Source: Periplaneta americana (lineage: Eukaryota; Arthropoda; Insecta; Blattodea; Blattidae). Taken from it: a DNA stretch of 64,000 nucleotides. Below, one piece after another: positions 54,225 through 64,000 of the stretch. Location of the stretch: assembly GCF_040183065.1 (NCBI RefSeq), contig NC_091117.1:100877001-100941000 (forward strand). Reading direction: 5' to 3'. Within the stretch, counting starts at the first letter, position 1. Every line of letters begins with the position of its first letter. The notes under the pieces are model-generated. The model ran no database searches and was not told the origin of the DNA. It saw only the letters and a list, made by a program, of their open reading frames with translations. A program made the translations under genes and the position numbers.

Positions 54225-55165
54225 TATAGCCAACATTGAATTTGTAAAGAAAAGACTTCAGAAATCTCATATGGAATTTGTGATCTGTAGTGACATAAAC
54301 ATAGATTATCTCTCGGAACTTTTCCGTAAAAGTAAATTAAATTCACTCCTTGAAACTGGAAACCCTAGTCGTAGAGCCATTTTCCCACCAGCATACAACC
54401 TGAAGTAGCACAGCCATTGATAAAAGTTTTGTACACAGAATTAGACTGAATTCCTATTCGACAGAACCTATAATCAATGGCTTGTATGAACATGATAAAC
54501 AAATCCTAAGTGTTTCCATTGTCACTGAACAATTTCAAAATATTAATTTAAAAACTAAAAAAGGGTCGTAAATGCTTTATCTAGTGACTATTTACATTTA
54601 TGTCTACAAAATGAATCTTGGAAAAACGTATATGATACTGGCACTACTGATATGAAGAGTAAATGTATTGTATTTTTCACTTTAATTTCAGAATCACTTT
54701 AGTGGATGTTCTCCACTCAATGTTGTGAAAACATTCAAAAGTAAAAACATGTAGATAACGCAGGGACTTAAAAATCTCATGTATTAAAAAGAAGAGTGTA
54801 TATGTAATGAGTTGCAATGTAATGATCCTCATGTTCTTAAATACTACAAGAAGTACGGTGTAATTTATCAAAAATTATGAAAGAGGGAAATATAATACAT
54901 TCGAATAGAAAAGTACAACATTCAGATAATGCAATTAAAGCTATTTGGAATATTATTGAAGTTAAACTTGTAGATATTCTAAGAAAGAAAATATTTTTTC
55001 GTTAAAACCAGTGATTATAAACTAGAGGAACCCAAATCTATTGCAAATTCTTTTAATGTCTTACAGTATATAGTACAGAAATATTATTGACAACTTAAAC
55101 ATTCAAGATTTTGCAAAAGATAATACAATTGGTTATTTAAGAGATGCATTTAATAATTAGTATTA
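54225..55165 (+). pseudogene. LINE ORF2 fragment: endonuclease C-terminus to RT N-terminus
   Basis: FVKKRLQKSHMEFVICSDIN then IDYLSELFRKSKLNSLLETG match the C-terminal part of an APE-type LINE endonuclease (GDIN motif as SDIN). After a frameshift: STAIDKSFVHRIRLNS, TEPIINGLYEHDKQILSV (SDH motif changed to YEHD), NESWKNVYDTG, then PKSIANSFN and LNIQDFAKDNTIGYLRDAFN near 55100. The last block closely parallels LNIQDCAEDAALGYLTDAFN in the 44.2-44.4 kb LINE, so this is the same family, covering the part missing there. Many stops. Confidence 0.75.
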
Positions 55166-55670
55166 ATATATGTAATTAGTCAATAACTGCAACAGTGCTT
55201 TTTCAGTCAATCATAACATGAACAAATTGAATGAATATTAAATTAAACACTATTGCAAACACGTAGATAAAATAGTTAAAATCACCTGAAGGGGTGAGAA
55301 TGAAATAATCCAAAGCCACACTTTTAACAGAAATTGTTTTGTGCGAGTGGATTTCTTACACATAGGGAAAGCTACTAATAAAATATTGTAATAACTACTC
55401 AACAAATGACATAGCCTAAGGACTCTAAACCTTTGTAAAAGTTTGTCTGTGTGGCTTAGGAATATTTTTTAATTTCATTTTAATTGTTAATTTTTAATAT
55501 ATATGCATTTACATTGTATGTGTGTGTATGTATAAATGCATTCATTAGATTAACGTTTACAATATTATAACTTGTAATTTTGTATTGGCTGTGATCATTA
55601 ACACTTAATCTCAGGACTTTGTAAAATTCTATTTCAACGTTATTTAGCTATTTCAAAGTTATTTAAACAA
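55166..55670. other. no gene recognised
   Basis: A+T-rich sequence after the LINE fragment. Confidence 0.5.
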
Positions 55671-55676
55671 AAAAAA

Positions 55677-55762
55677 AATCGTCGTGTAGACTAGGAATCG
55701 AACTCGCACTCTTCTACACGAGACGCAGAAGTCTTATCGTCTGAGCAATTGAAACGACACGA
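55677..55762 (-). repeat. tRNA-like SINE head
   Basis: On the minus strand: AATTGCTCAGACGATAAGAC (A box), then CGAGTTCGATTCCTAG (B box), followed by CGACGATTTTTTTTTG. A discriminating SINE body is not seen. Confidence 0.65.
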
Positions 55763-56608
55763 AAGCTTTCCTTTCTGTGCGGAGTGTCGATCTAGTCATG
55801 AAGGTCCATTGTCGATTTAAGTACACGATTTATGTATATGTTTATCTTTTATTTACGTAATATTATCATATTTTTTTTGCAGTTTTTGAAGTGAATTTCG
55901 GAACGATGCTAGTAAGAAACCAAATAGCCTGAAATTAAGTAACTCAGTATTCGTTATCTTGTGTATCAGTGCTCTGGTCTCCGATCATGTGCAGTGTCTT
56001 ACATCTGAGACTTAGGAATATTCAATTGTCTCATCCTTTTCTAGGGAAACTGTACGTAGCGGATTTTGGAGGCACAGTGAATATGTTTTAAAGTGAGGAT
56101 TTCTACAATTTGTCAACAATTGAACAAAAATCACATTTAAATTGAACATATTTAAAATTAATATCACTGAAAGAAACTAAAAGCAATTACAGTACTCAAA
56201 AATAAATGTACTCTGAGGAATAAATTTAGTTTGGAACAATGTAAACATACGTATTTACTGCACAGTTAATACCCCCTGCCCCCCAGAGAATTTGTGGCTT
56301 TATTTTAAATATAATTTCACTTCCTTGCGTAATTTCCCCTCTGACTTAAAAAATGGAGCCTTCAAGAGTGTCTTTCGTGAAGATTCTTTAAAAATTGTAA
56401 AAATATGCATGGACCAAAGTCATTATCCCTTCTAGAGTGAAAAACACCAATGATTCCTCTGATGACTAGAAAGACGATTTGGGTTTTTCATCTGATGAAA
56501 GGAGTGGTGTGTAAAGTACATGGTTATTTATTTTCTTTATGTAGGCTAATTAATAAGTCACTTATTGTCCAATTTACTTAAATTATGTATATTATGTCAC
56601 ATTTATAG
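55763..56608. other. no gene recognised
   Basis: A+T-rich sequence up to the stop codon preceding the LINE frame at 56609. Confidence 0.5.
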
Positions 56609-58426
56609 TTTTTTAATATTAAACGAAAGAAAAGACGTACTAGAAGAGGACTTAACATTTGGAACGACGAATTAGCAACAATAATAAAAGACAAAAAAGA
56701 TGCATACTTATTATATATTTCCCACCCCACGGATGAATATCGCATTAAATATAACAGACTCTCTGCAGTTGCAAAGAGAGAAATAAGGAAAATTAAAAGA
56801 GAAAGCTGGGATAAATTTGTAAATAATAATATTGAGTATGATATTAATGGCAGACAAGCTAAAGCATACAAGATTATGAAAGAACTAAATAAAGAAGAAA
56901 AAGATACTATAAACTGGAACCCCATTTCTGAGATACAATGGCTAGATTTTTACCAATATTTATGGACTAGTAAGGATGATGAAGAAAACATACAAACGGC
57001 TACATACAATGAATATGTGGACCCAATTTCAATAGATGAATTGAATAATGCTCTCCAAACAACCAGAAACAGAAAATCGCCGGGATCAGATGGTTTAAAT
57101 CTGGAATTGTTTAAATATGCGCCACAATGCTTTTTACAAAGATTTTTAAGTTTTTTAAATATATGTTGGAAGTTTGGTCACATACCAAAAGAATGGAATA
57201 TAGCACTAATTACTCCCATTTTTAAAAAAGGGAACAGGAAGAATTGTGAAAATTACAGAGGGATTAGCCTTCTTAACTCAGGCTATAAAATATATGCCAA
57301 GATTATCTCTCAAAGATTAAACAAAATTGCAGAAGTGCTATTAGCAGAAGAACAGAGTGGGTTCCGCAAAAACAGATCATGTATTGATAATATCTTCGCC
57401 ATAACGCAGATTATAGAAAAACATGTCGAATTTAATATTCCCACATATATGGCTTTCATAGACTTTGAGAAAGCATTTGATATGATTAGCAGAACAAAAT
57501 TGTGGATGATATTAAAAAAGAAAGGAATTCCTGAGCATCTAATAAGGGTGATACAAAGTATGTACAAAAATACAAAAATCAAAATGAATATCAACAAGAT
57601 TACCACCAACTTGCGAGAAGTTAACCAAGGGGTCAGACAAGGGTGTCCCTTATCACCTACTCTTTTTAATTTGTACCTAGACGAAGCCGTAAAAGAATGG
57701 CAGAACAATTTAAAAACACATTATTTTATAGATAATATCATTTAAGATTACTTACTTTTCGCAGACGACCAGTTGGTGTTGGCTGATTCTGAAGACAATC
57801 TACAGAGAGCAGTCCATCTGTTGAGAATTGTTGCTAATAACTACAATCTAAAAATATCACACAGGAAAACTAAAGTATTTGGCTTCTGCGGAAATAATAC
57901 AATAAGAACTAAAATTGTAATAGAGGATAAGATGATTGAACAAGTAAATTCTTTTACTTACCTTGGATGCGATCTCTCTTACATATCCTCCACAGACGTA
58001 GAAAACAAGTTAAATAAATTTTTAAGACTTATTGGTACAATTAAACGTACACTCATAAATAAAGTCGACAGAAAAACTGTACTCAAATTTTACAAGACAC
58101 TGGCAATTCCGACATTGTTATATGGTTCAGAAACGTGGATTCTGACTAGAGCCCAACAGAGAAGAATTGAGGCCGCTGAGATGAGACTCTTAAGGCCACT
58201 AGCAGGATTTAGACTACAGGACCATAAGAGAAATGAAGATATATGTCGAGAACTGAATATCGAGAGTGTAATAACTATAATTGAAAAATATAGAAATAAT
58301 TGGTACGACCATATAACAAGAATGCCCAACGACAGGATACCTTTCAGAACATGGTGTTATAGATCTACACGAAGAAGACGAGTGGGAAGACCAAAGAGAC
58401 GTTGGAGAGACCAGTTTGATGGATAA
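56609..58426 (+). pseudogene. LINE reverse transcriptase with a single in-frame stop
   Basis: The frame is open for about 600 codons apart from TAA at 57743-57745. Motifs in order: WNDELATIIKDKKDAYL (upstream linker, 56660), RNRKSPGSDGLNLELFK (57065), NYRGISLLNSGYKIYAKI (57255), EEQSGFRKNRSCIDNIF, AFIDFEKAFDMISRTKLW (catalytic Asp, 57455), VNQGVRQGCPLSPTLFN (57620), LFADDQLVLADSEDN (57755), YLGCDLSYISSTDVENK, and the C-terminal TLLYGSETWILTRAQQRR and GRPKRRWRDQ. The stop lies 12 bases ahead of the LFADD codons. The EN domain is missing. If the stop is ignored the RT is complete. Confidence 0.88.
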
Positions 58427-58500
58427 AATTCTGGAGGCGGAACAGGCCATCGGCCTAAACCTTGAAGTTATTGATGATGATGATAATATTAAACATTATA
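56609..58500 (+). mobile_element. LINE (RTE-like or related), 5' truncated
   Basis: One nearly continuous RT frame, ending with GGCCATCGGCCTAAACC and a (GATGAT)n-like tail at 58470-58485, typical of a LINE 3' end. The start is set by a stop at 56606-56608. The clade is uncertain. Confidence 0.75.
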
Positions 58501-58550
58501 ACGAGATTAGACCATCAAAACATATAGATATCCGAGAAAAACTACAATAT

Positions 58551-59383
58551 TGTGGCACCTGTCTGGAACGTTCTGGTTACGTCAGGGGGTTGCGCGCGCA
58601 TCTGGTGAGAAGGAAGGCGTGGGGAAATGGAAACACAAACCCCTGAAGCTAGCAGCTGTACGGAACAAGGGGGGAGAAAAGCTACTGTGGCTGGGCGAAA
58701 GTAAGGAAGCATCTGGGAGTGGATTGTTGTGGAGGTCCAGAAGCTTCGTGATGCAGAACATTCTAGATGTTCGTGGTAAATAAATAACATCGTAAGCTGC
58801 CGACGAAAATTAGTCAGTCTTCAGTAAGTCTACAAGTGAGTCTTCGAGCAGGCAAGGAAGCCAGATTTCGAGAGCATCTGGTAGACTGGGATTCGACGTG
58901 CAAAGAACCGCATCTGGAAGGCTTGGGTTCGACGTGCAAGGAACAGCATCTGGAAGGCTTGGGTTCGACGTGGAGGGAACCGCTTCTGGAAGGCTTGGGT
59001 TCGACGTGCAAGGAACCGCATTTGGAAGGCGCATTCGATGTGCAAGGAACCGCATCTGGAAGGCTTGGGTTCGACGTGCAGAGAACCGCATCTAGAAGGC
59101 TTGGGTTCGACGTGCAGTGAACTTGAGTGAGCTAGAACTAGCCAAGGCAAACGAACTGAGAACTGACAGTTTTGTTCTGCACATAGTGCTTTGTGAACAT
59201 TAGTTGAAATTAGGAGTACATTGTTGTTCTTCTCAATAATACACGTGTATTGTCATTGTCGATGTGTGGAATGCAATAACGACTATTGTGTTGAGTGGAG
59301 TACCCATTGTTGTAAGGCGAATTATTAATAAGTAAGTCACATTGTTGACGGGTGTGTGGTGGCTAAAGGAGAATAAAGTTACA
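58551..59383 (+). mobile_element. solo LTR, 833 bp
   Basis: Starts TGTGGCACCTGTC and ends AATAAAGTTACA, the TG...CA ends of an LTR with a polyadenylation signal close to the end. ATAT lies on both sides (58547-58550, 59384-59387), a 4-bp duplication as for Gypsy-type elements. LINE coding similarity resumes directly after it. No internal retroelement region remains. Strand is inferred from the AATAAA position. Contains a minisatellite. Confidence 0.65.
58889..59118. repeat. 36-bp minisatellite inside the LTR
   Basis: About six units of the form CTTGGGTTCGACGTGCAAGG plus AACCGCATCTGGAAGG, with one shortened unit at 59023-59045. Overlapping open frames on both strands come from this array. Confidence 0.9.
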
Positions 59384-59576
59384 ATATAATCACAGAAATT
59401 CAACATTATGAACAACAATGGAAGAACCATATACAAAGAATGGGGAGGGAGAAACTTCCAGAATTAACTTCTGCTTATAGATCAATAGGATACAGAGATC
59501 AAGGAAAACCGATATATCAGTGAAAGGATTAAGGCCATACTTCTTAGAATACCGTCACAGTTTTCATAGTATAAAC

Positions 59577-59620
59577 CAGTGGTTCTCAAAGTGGGGTCCG
59601 CAAATAATCTGGATAGGGAC
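59577..59620 (+). repeat. hAT-like terminal sequence, isolated
   Basis: CAGTGGTTCTCAAAGTGGGG resembles the ends of CAGTGGTTCTCAA-type hAT elements. A possible partner ACCACTG lies at 59837, but flanks do not match. Confidence 0.4.
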
Positions 59621-59879
59621 TTTTTCCTTCCTTCAAAAGGATTTTTTTTTTATGTGTGTGACAATAGACTAATGTCAGAACTGCATTGGCCTTTGTTGGT
59701 ACACTCTTCGACAAAAAAAATGACTGGGCTCCAGATTCTATGTCCAATTCAGAAGACTTCGGATGCATTCGTCAGAGCATGATACACACGTGGACGAATT
59801 TCTTCTGTCGTAAATGTTTCCAACACTCCACTACCACCACTGTATCATGATTATATAACATGCTTTTTAAAGAGCCACC

Positions 59880-59957
59880 GTCTTTCTCACGTAGTCAGTA
59901 GCACTGTGGTCTTGTATTCGAAAGGTTTCGAGTTGAATCTCAGTCTGTGCTTTGTTT
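59880..59957 (+). repeat. tRNA-like SINE head
   Basis: ACGTAGTCAGTAGCACTGTG and GGTTTCGAGTTGAATCTCAG have A-box/B-box spacing, followed by a T-rich run. Confidence 0.5.
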
Positions 59958-60253
59958 TTTCATTCTCATTTTTTACTTCTTATATACTGATAATAACCAG
60001 TATTGTGAAATATTTAACAGAAAGTTAATATTTACAAAGGGCAAGTTAGATACATAATAGCAATCCTTTCCCTTGTGTCTTGTATTTAAGGAGACTAAAC
60101 GAAATCTTCTGGGATAGAAATAAAAATAAACCTTAAGTAAAAGAAATCCTTCTTGGATAGGAATAAACAAACATAATACTTTTCTTTGTATTAAACAAAA
60201 TAAAGAAATACATCTCGGAGACCAATAAACAAAAATCAAAATAGACAAAAAAT

Positions 60254-61055
60254 TCAATATCGGGTATGTAATCCCTCCGCATCTATAACCGCCTGCATCC
60301 TACGGGGTATGGATGCAATCAGGCATCTCTGGTACTGTCGACGTGAAGGTACACGATCCCAAGCGTTCTCGATAATGTTCCAGAGTGCATCTTTTGTGGT
60401 CGGGTGATGTGGCATTGTATTTATCATCGCGTTCACAGTTTTCTTCACTTCCGACCACACATTTTCTAGGACATTCAGATTTGGTGAACAGGGAGGCCAT
60501 TCTATCAGTCTGGAACATGGAACAGATACACGGCCAATGCGTGGGATCATATCAGGATTCCCGTGAATGGTAGACTATTTGACACCCGTAATTGTCAGAG
60601 GAAAAAGTAACTTCGACTGAAAATATTACCTTATTCCAATCGAAATTAACATTTTCCTCTGCAAATGCAAGGCGGAATAATCTGTGGTCATCAGTAATGC
60701 ACCCTTTTGTTGCTGCCTCTCATGTATAACATCCTACGTCCTGCAGACACCTTATGACAGTGCGAGAAGATCCAGGGAAACGGATATTTACTTTAATTTA
60801 AGAAACAGATTGATGCGGGTTTGCTTCTACTTCTGCAACTAAAGCAGCGTCCTGTGCACGAGTTGAAACACGTCTTCTACCAGAACCTGGTTGACGATAT
60901 TCAATTCCTTTTCTGGATAATCTCACCCATCTTCTAGCTAAGAAATTGTGCACTCCTAGTCATCTACCTGCCTCAGTAGCGGAAAATCCAGCTTCCCTCA
61001 CAAGAGAAAGAAGAGCTTGCCTACACATATCTGGCCTATGTCTTCTGTCAGCCAT
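60254..61055 (-). pseudogene. Tc1-like transposase, decayed
   Basis: From ATG 61055: RRHRPDMCRQALLSLVREAG, GFSATEAGR-stop-LGVHNFL (helix-turn-helix), EYRQPGSGRRRVSTRAQDAA, NIRFPGSSRTVIRCLQDVG, RLFRLAFAEENVNFDWNKVI then FSVEVTF, where the first catalytic Asp (FSDE) is Val. The C-terminal part is WPPCSPNLNVLENVWSEVKK (Glu retained, 60460) to the stop at 60254. About 70 residues between are deleted, including the second Asp. Stops at several positions. Same general family as 53393-53810. Confidence 0.8.
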
Positions 61056-61368
61056 GTTACCCCTGATAATGACAAGAGAGAATGGTTGTTTCACGTTTAA
61101 TATGCGCAATTACATGTGTGCAGAACTATGTTTTCAGAAGTTTCAGATGTCTCTGATTAAATTACACATCAATATAGAAATAAACATCTGACGTCCTTAC
61201 GGGGTACACGACCTTGAATCGCCTACACAAGAAGCAAGGCTGTTACCACGGAGCTGTTACAAAGCAGATATGTAATGGCACTATTTACGAGTGTAGCCAA
61301 TATCTGGAACGCATTGGTTTTGTCTTTAGCATTATTCATCTCGTTTTTGCAATACTGTTAACATTATG

Positions 61369-61443
<75 letters not shown>

Positions 61444-61896
61444 GCTACTACTACTACCGTAGTTTCCCCTAACTATGGTCCACATTTGTCACATTTTTCT
61501 TTGTATATTCAGTACTATTCACCCAGATTAAGTGAAATTTTGGCTTCGGACTCTTGTAAGTTTATATGAAATAAATATTAACATATGTGTTTGAAATTAT
61601 TTAATTACAAGTATTAAAAAAATAATAAGCATTGGTACATAGTTGTATTCTGAGTTGCCCAACTATGGTCCACTCATATATTCATGCTTGAAAGCATGAA
61701 TGGACTATAGCTGGAGCTGTAATTATTCGTAAATCAATACATTGAGTTTCTAATTTAAGGGTAGAAACATAATCTAGCACAGAAATATTAAAAATAAATG
61801 AAAAGTACATGGATTCTTTTTATTAGTACACATTACATAAACACTCAATAAACAAGTGAAATCTGAAAGTCATTCTTTTCCAATAATGAACAACTA
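61056..61896. other. spacer with (ATT)n and an ACTATGGTCCAC motif
   Basis: (ATT)n at 61367-61443 has about 25 units. AACTATGGTCCAC occurs at 61475 and 61663, and again at 63823, as if both sides of the Tc1 element belonged to one older repeat. No coding recognised. Confidence 0.6.
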
Positions 61897-63400
61897 CACT
61901 CACCGGCAAAAAAACCGGGCCACCTAAAGTTTCTCAATTTTTTATGAAAAAATGAAGAAAACATTGCTTCCCAGAAAAAAAAAAACTTATTCTTTATCAT
62001 TTGCACTATTATTTTCAACGTCAAACAATGGATATAATTAAAAGGTGTAAAAACTTACAAATTATATCAATTTTCTTCCGAATGTTCAACTGATTTTGTG
62101 GCCACCCAGATGTTGGTAATAGCAGGTATTACCTCCCTGTGACTGTATGACTGTTACCATACGCCGATTCAAACCTTCGATCAGATTCTGGATGTCAGTC
62201 TGGTCGATTCTATTTCATTCTTTACTTAGACAATTTTGGAGCTGCTGTAAGTTGCTGTGAGAAGTTAGGTGACTTCTAACTTGCTTCCCTAGCAGTCCCC
62301 ACACATGTTCAGTAGAGTTTATATCAGGACTTCTTGCTGGCCATGCCATCCTATTCTATCCAATGTCATGAAGGAACTCATCCACGATTCTTGTAGCATG
62401 AGGGCGTGCATTGTGATGCATTAACAGAAACGTTTCACCGATAAGTGGGGCATATGGTACCATATGTTAAATTAGACCTTCTTCAATGTATCTTGGAGCA
62501 GTCAAAGCACCTCCATCAATGAAAACAAGTTCTGTGTGATCTTCATACGAAATGCCACCCCATACCATTACTGATCCACCTTGGAAAGTGACACGTGAAC
62601 TGAAGGAACATGAAAAAGTTCTTCTTCTCTTCTCCACACTCTTTCACATCCATCTGTAAACTAAATCTCGATTCATCTGTGAAGAGCACTCGTCGCCACT
62701 CCCCCAGGTTCCAATTAGCATGATTGTGAGCAAAACGTAATCGTTCAACACGATGTTGCTGGAGCAATTCTGGGGCTTTAGCTGGTCTTCTGGAATCAGC
62801 CCACATTCATCTAGACGTCCTCTTACAGTTCTCTCACTCACGTTAACTTATCTTATTTTCTGGAAGGCTCTTCTGGTCTCAATAGCTGTGGAATGGTGAT
62901 TTCTTAATGTGTTTAGGACAATAAAATGGTCGTCACGAGCCGAAGTTACTTGTTTTCTCCCTGAACCGGGTCTCCTGGAATAACCCCCTGTCTCTCTAAA
63001 GCGATGGTACACTCATTGTACAATCGATCGAGGAATAATCCCAAGAACTGCAGCCACATAACGCTGACTATTCCCACCTTCTATCAATGCAACCACTTCT
63101 GCTGAATCGGTAGGACTTAGTGACATTTGTATACAATGAAGTACTCCATTACTGCCTCAAAAGAGCTTACCAGTCTGTAGACATCTTCAGCTTAGCTCGA
63201 AATGAGTCCGAGCAGTTTACACACAATATTACAAGAAGAACGAATCTTCTTTTCAGATCATTGTTGGCAATTACGTATTCAGTATTACAGTGTTACGTAT
63301 CACAAAATAAATGAATAACTAAATGAACCTCAGCACACCTACAATTATTTAAAAAATTTTAAAGAAAATGTAGTTGGTCCGGTTTTTTTGCAGGTGAGTC
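61897..63400 (-). mobile_element. Tc1-like transposon, 1504 bp, TA target
   Basis: CACTCACCGGCAAAAAAACC at 61897 matches the complement of the right end (GACTCACCTGCAAAAAAACC). TA lies on both sides (61895-61896, 63401-63402). The minus strand carries a transposase pseudogene across most of it. Confidence 0.9.
62086..63126 (-). pseudogene. Tc1-like (DD34E) transposase, multiple lesions
   Basis: From ATG 63126: MSLSPTDSAEVVALIEGGN, VAAVLGIIPRSIVQ-stop-VYHRF (helix-turn-helix), GYSRRPGSGRKQVTSARDD, STAIETRRAFQKIR-stop, NVSERTVRGRLDECGLI, HRVERLRFAHNHANWNLGEW, RRVLFTDESRFSLQ (first Asp kept). Then LLMHHNARPHATRI, in which the second catalytic Asp is His, and MAWPARSPDINSTEHVWGLL (Glu kept, NPIE changed to NSTE). 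The end is IEGLNRRMVTVIQSQGGN to the stop at 62086. At least four stops and two shifts. Confidence 0.85.
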
Positions 63401-63518
63401 TATATCAAAGAACAAAAGTAGAGTATCAGAATAAACTAACACATTCTTAGCAAAATATTATGCAAATAAATTAATTGATAATGTTTGTTTATCGTACTGA
63501 GAACTACATTCATTAGGC

Positions 63519-63717
63519 TTATTTCGATCCTTTGAATCTCCATTTCTCTTGTAATTCTGAAATTGAATCATAATCTGTATCCAATTCAATTTCGTCGCTC
63601 TCATATTCACTCACAGGGACGGTTGTTTTCCTTCTACCCTGAAGTTTTCGTTTTACCGGACCATCATTCGTGCTAGTACTATTGATGCTGGAACAGCCTG
63701 TTTCTTTGTGTACTTGA
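63519..63717 (-). CDS. orphan 3' exon, acidic C-terminus, unknown protein
   Basis: On the minus strand an acceptor-like AACATTCTAG precedes an open stretch from 63717 to a TAA at 63519-63521. It encodes VHKETGCSSINSTSTNDGP, KRKLQGRRKTTVPVSEYESD and EIELDTDYDSISELQEKW, a basic patch followed by an acidic tail. Base composition is less A+T-rich than the surroundings. I recognise no family. It could be the last exon of a host gene or of an older transposon that includes the ACTATGGTCCAC repeats; the Tc1 element lies just downstream of its stop. Confidence 0.35.
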
Positions 63718-64000
63718 CTAGAATGTTAAATGTTTAGAATATACCGAGATACCGTATTTGCAGAAATAAATAATCACATTGATCACATTTTATTGAAACA
63801 AATATTTCAAAATGAAATACAACTATGGTCCACGAAAAATCGTGGCACATAGTTGAGGACTGACTTGTAGCCTTGAAGTTAAACATTTTTCATGCAGAGT
63901 CCTTAACCTCTGCCAGTGTAATTATTACGTGAAAGTAAACACTATATAGCCAGGTTTAATTGTACAAAGAATCATATATCTATAACGTACCAGTTCTACA
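63718..64000. other. no gene recognised
   Basis: Contains AACTATGGTCCACG with a nearby inverted CGTGGCACATAGTTG (63823-63856), a short hairpin. Confidence 0.5.

Larger units (their letters stand above)
58501..59525 (+). pseudogene. second LINE C-terminal fragment, split by a solo LTR
   Basis: RPSKHIDIREKLQ (58510-58548) precedes, and ITEIQHYEQQWKNHIQRMGR then EKLPELTSAYRSIGYRDQ (59388-59500) follows the LTR. Together they match the NEDICRELNIESVITIIEKY and NNWYDHITRM part of the LINE just upstream, so a second, diverged copy lies here. The join has a frameshift. Confidence 0.6.

Noticed and set aside
58810..59150. Several overlapping 65-106 codon frames on both strands
   Set aside because: They are shadows of the 36-bp minisatellite in the solo LTR.
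59577..59842. Complete small hAT bounded by CAGTGGT and ACCACTG
   Set aside because: Only seven terminal bases agree and the flanking octamers differ.

Overview
This is eukaryotic, A+T-rich DNA, best read as a stretch of a large, repeat-laden insect genome. The protein signatures (insect-type Jockey/CR1-group LINEs, a DD41D mariner relative with an N-terminal helix-turn-helix, ZMYM/TTF-type hAT transposases, THAP/P-like transposases) and a tRNA-derived SINE with a conserved central domain point to an insect. A cockroach or termite would fit my memory of the SINE and of the very common TAGGCCTA octamer, but nothing here proves it. I recognise no host protein-coding gene, rRNA, functional tRNA or CRISPR array. 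Almost everything identifiable is mobile DNA in different states of decay.

Layout. 0-7 kb: hAT terminus and transposase 3' end; a THAP-encoding element (1552-3460, perfect 8-bp TSD) nested in a second inverted-repeat element; a ZMYM-like hAT pseudogene (5.2-6.5 kb). 8-12 kb: a SINE with 15-bp TSD, then a P-like (THAP) element with readable intron/exon structure, itself split by a Harbinger-like insertion. 12.1-16.8 kb: a 4.6-kb hAT element carrying another hAT with perfect TIRs and TSD. 17-25.6 kb: LINE tails, simple repeats, a TIR element, an almost intact DD41D mariner-like element in a TA microsatellite, another hAT pseudogene split by a 277-bp palindrome of two tRNA-like units, and a LINE tail. 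26-27.1 kb: a non-autonomous Helitron. 27.2-38.4 kb: a cluster of related THAP elements (copies A-D plus element E), two with perfect 8-bp TSDs, interrupted by hAT and MITE insertions and microsatellites. 38.4-41.4 kb: mostly nothing recognisable, with one foldback. 41.4-44.5 kb: Jockey/CR1-group LINE with a SINE in its 3' UTR. 44.5-50 kb: mostly unassigned, but holding a 1.79-kb TIR element with a conserved protein fragment. 50-64 kb: Tc1/mariner pseudogenes, tRNA-like SINE heads, two LINE types, a solo LTR with an internal minisatellite, and an orphan exon.

The genes do not form a pathway; the story is nesting. Clean target-site duplications allow a relative order of insertion to be read for several nests: hAT in hAT, hAT and element E in THAP copy A, a THAP element in an inverted-repeat element, LTR in LINE, SINE in LINE. 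All transposases and reverse transcriptases seen whole are broken; the closest to intact are the DD41D transposase (one 4-bp duplication) and the 56.6-58.4 kb reverse transcriptase (one in-frame stop).
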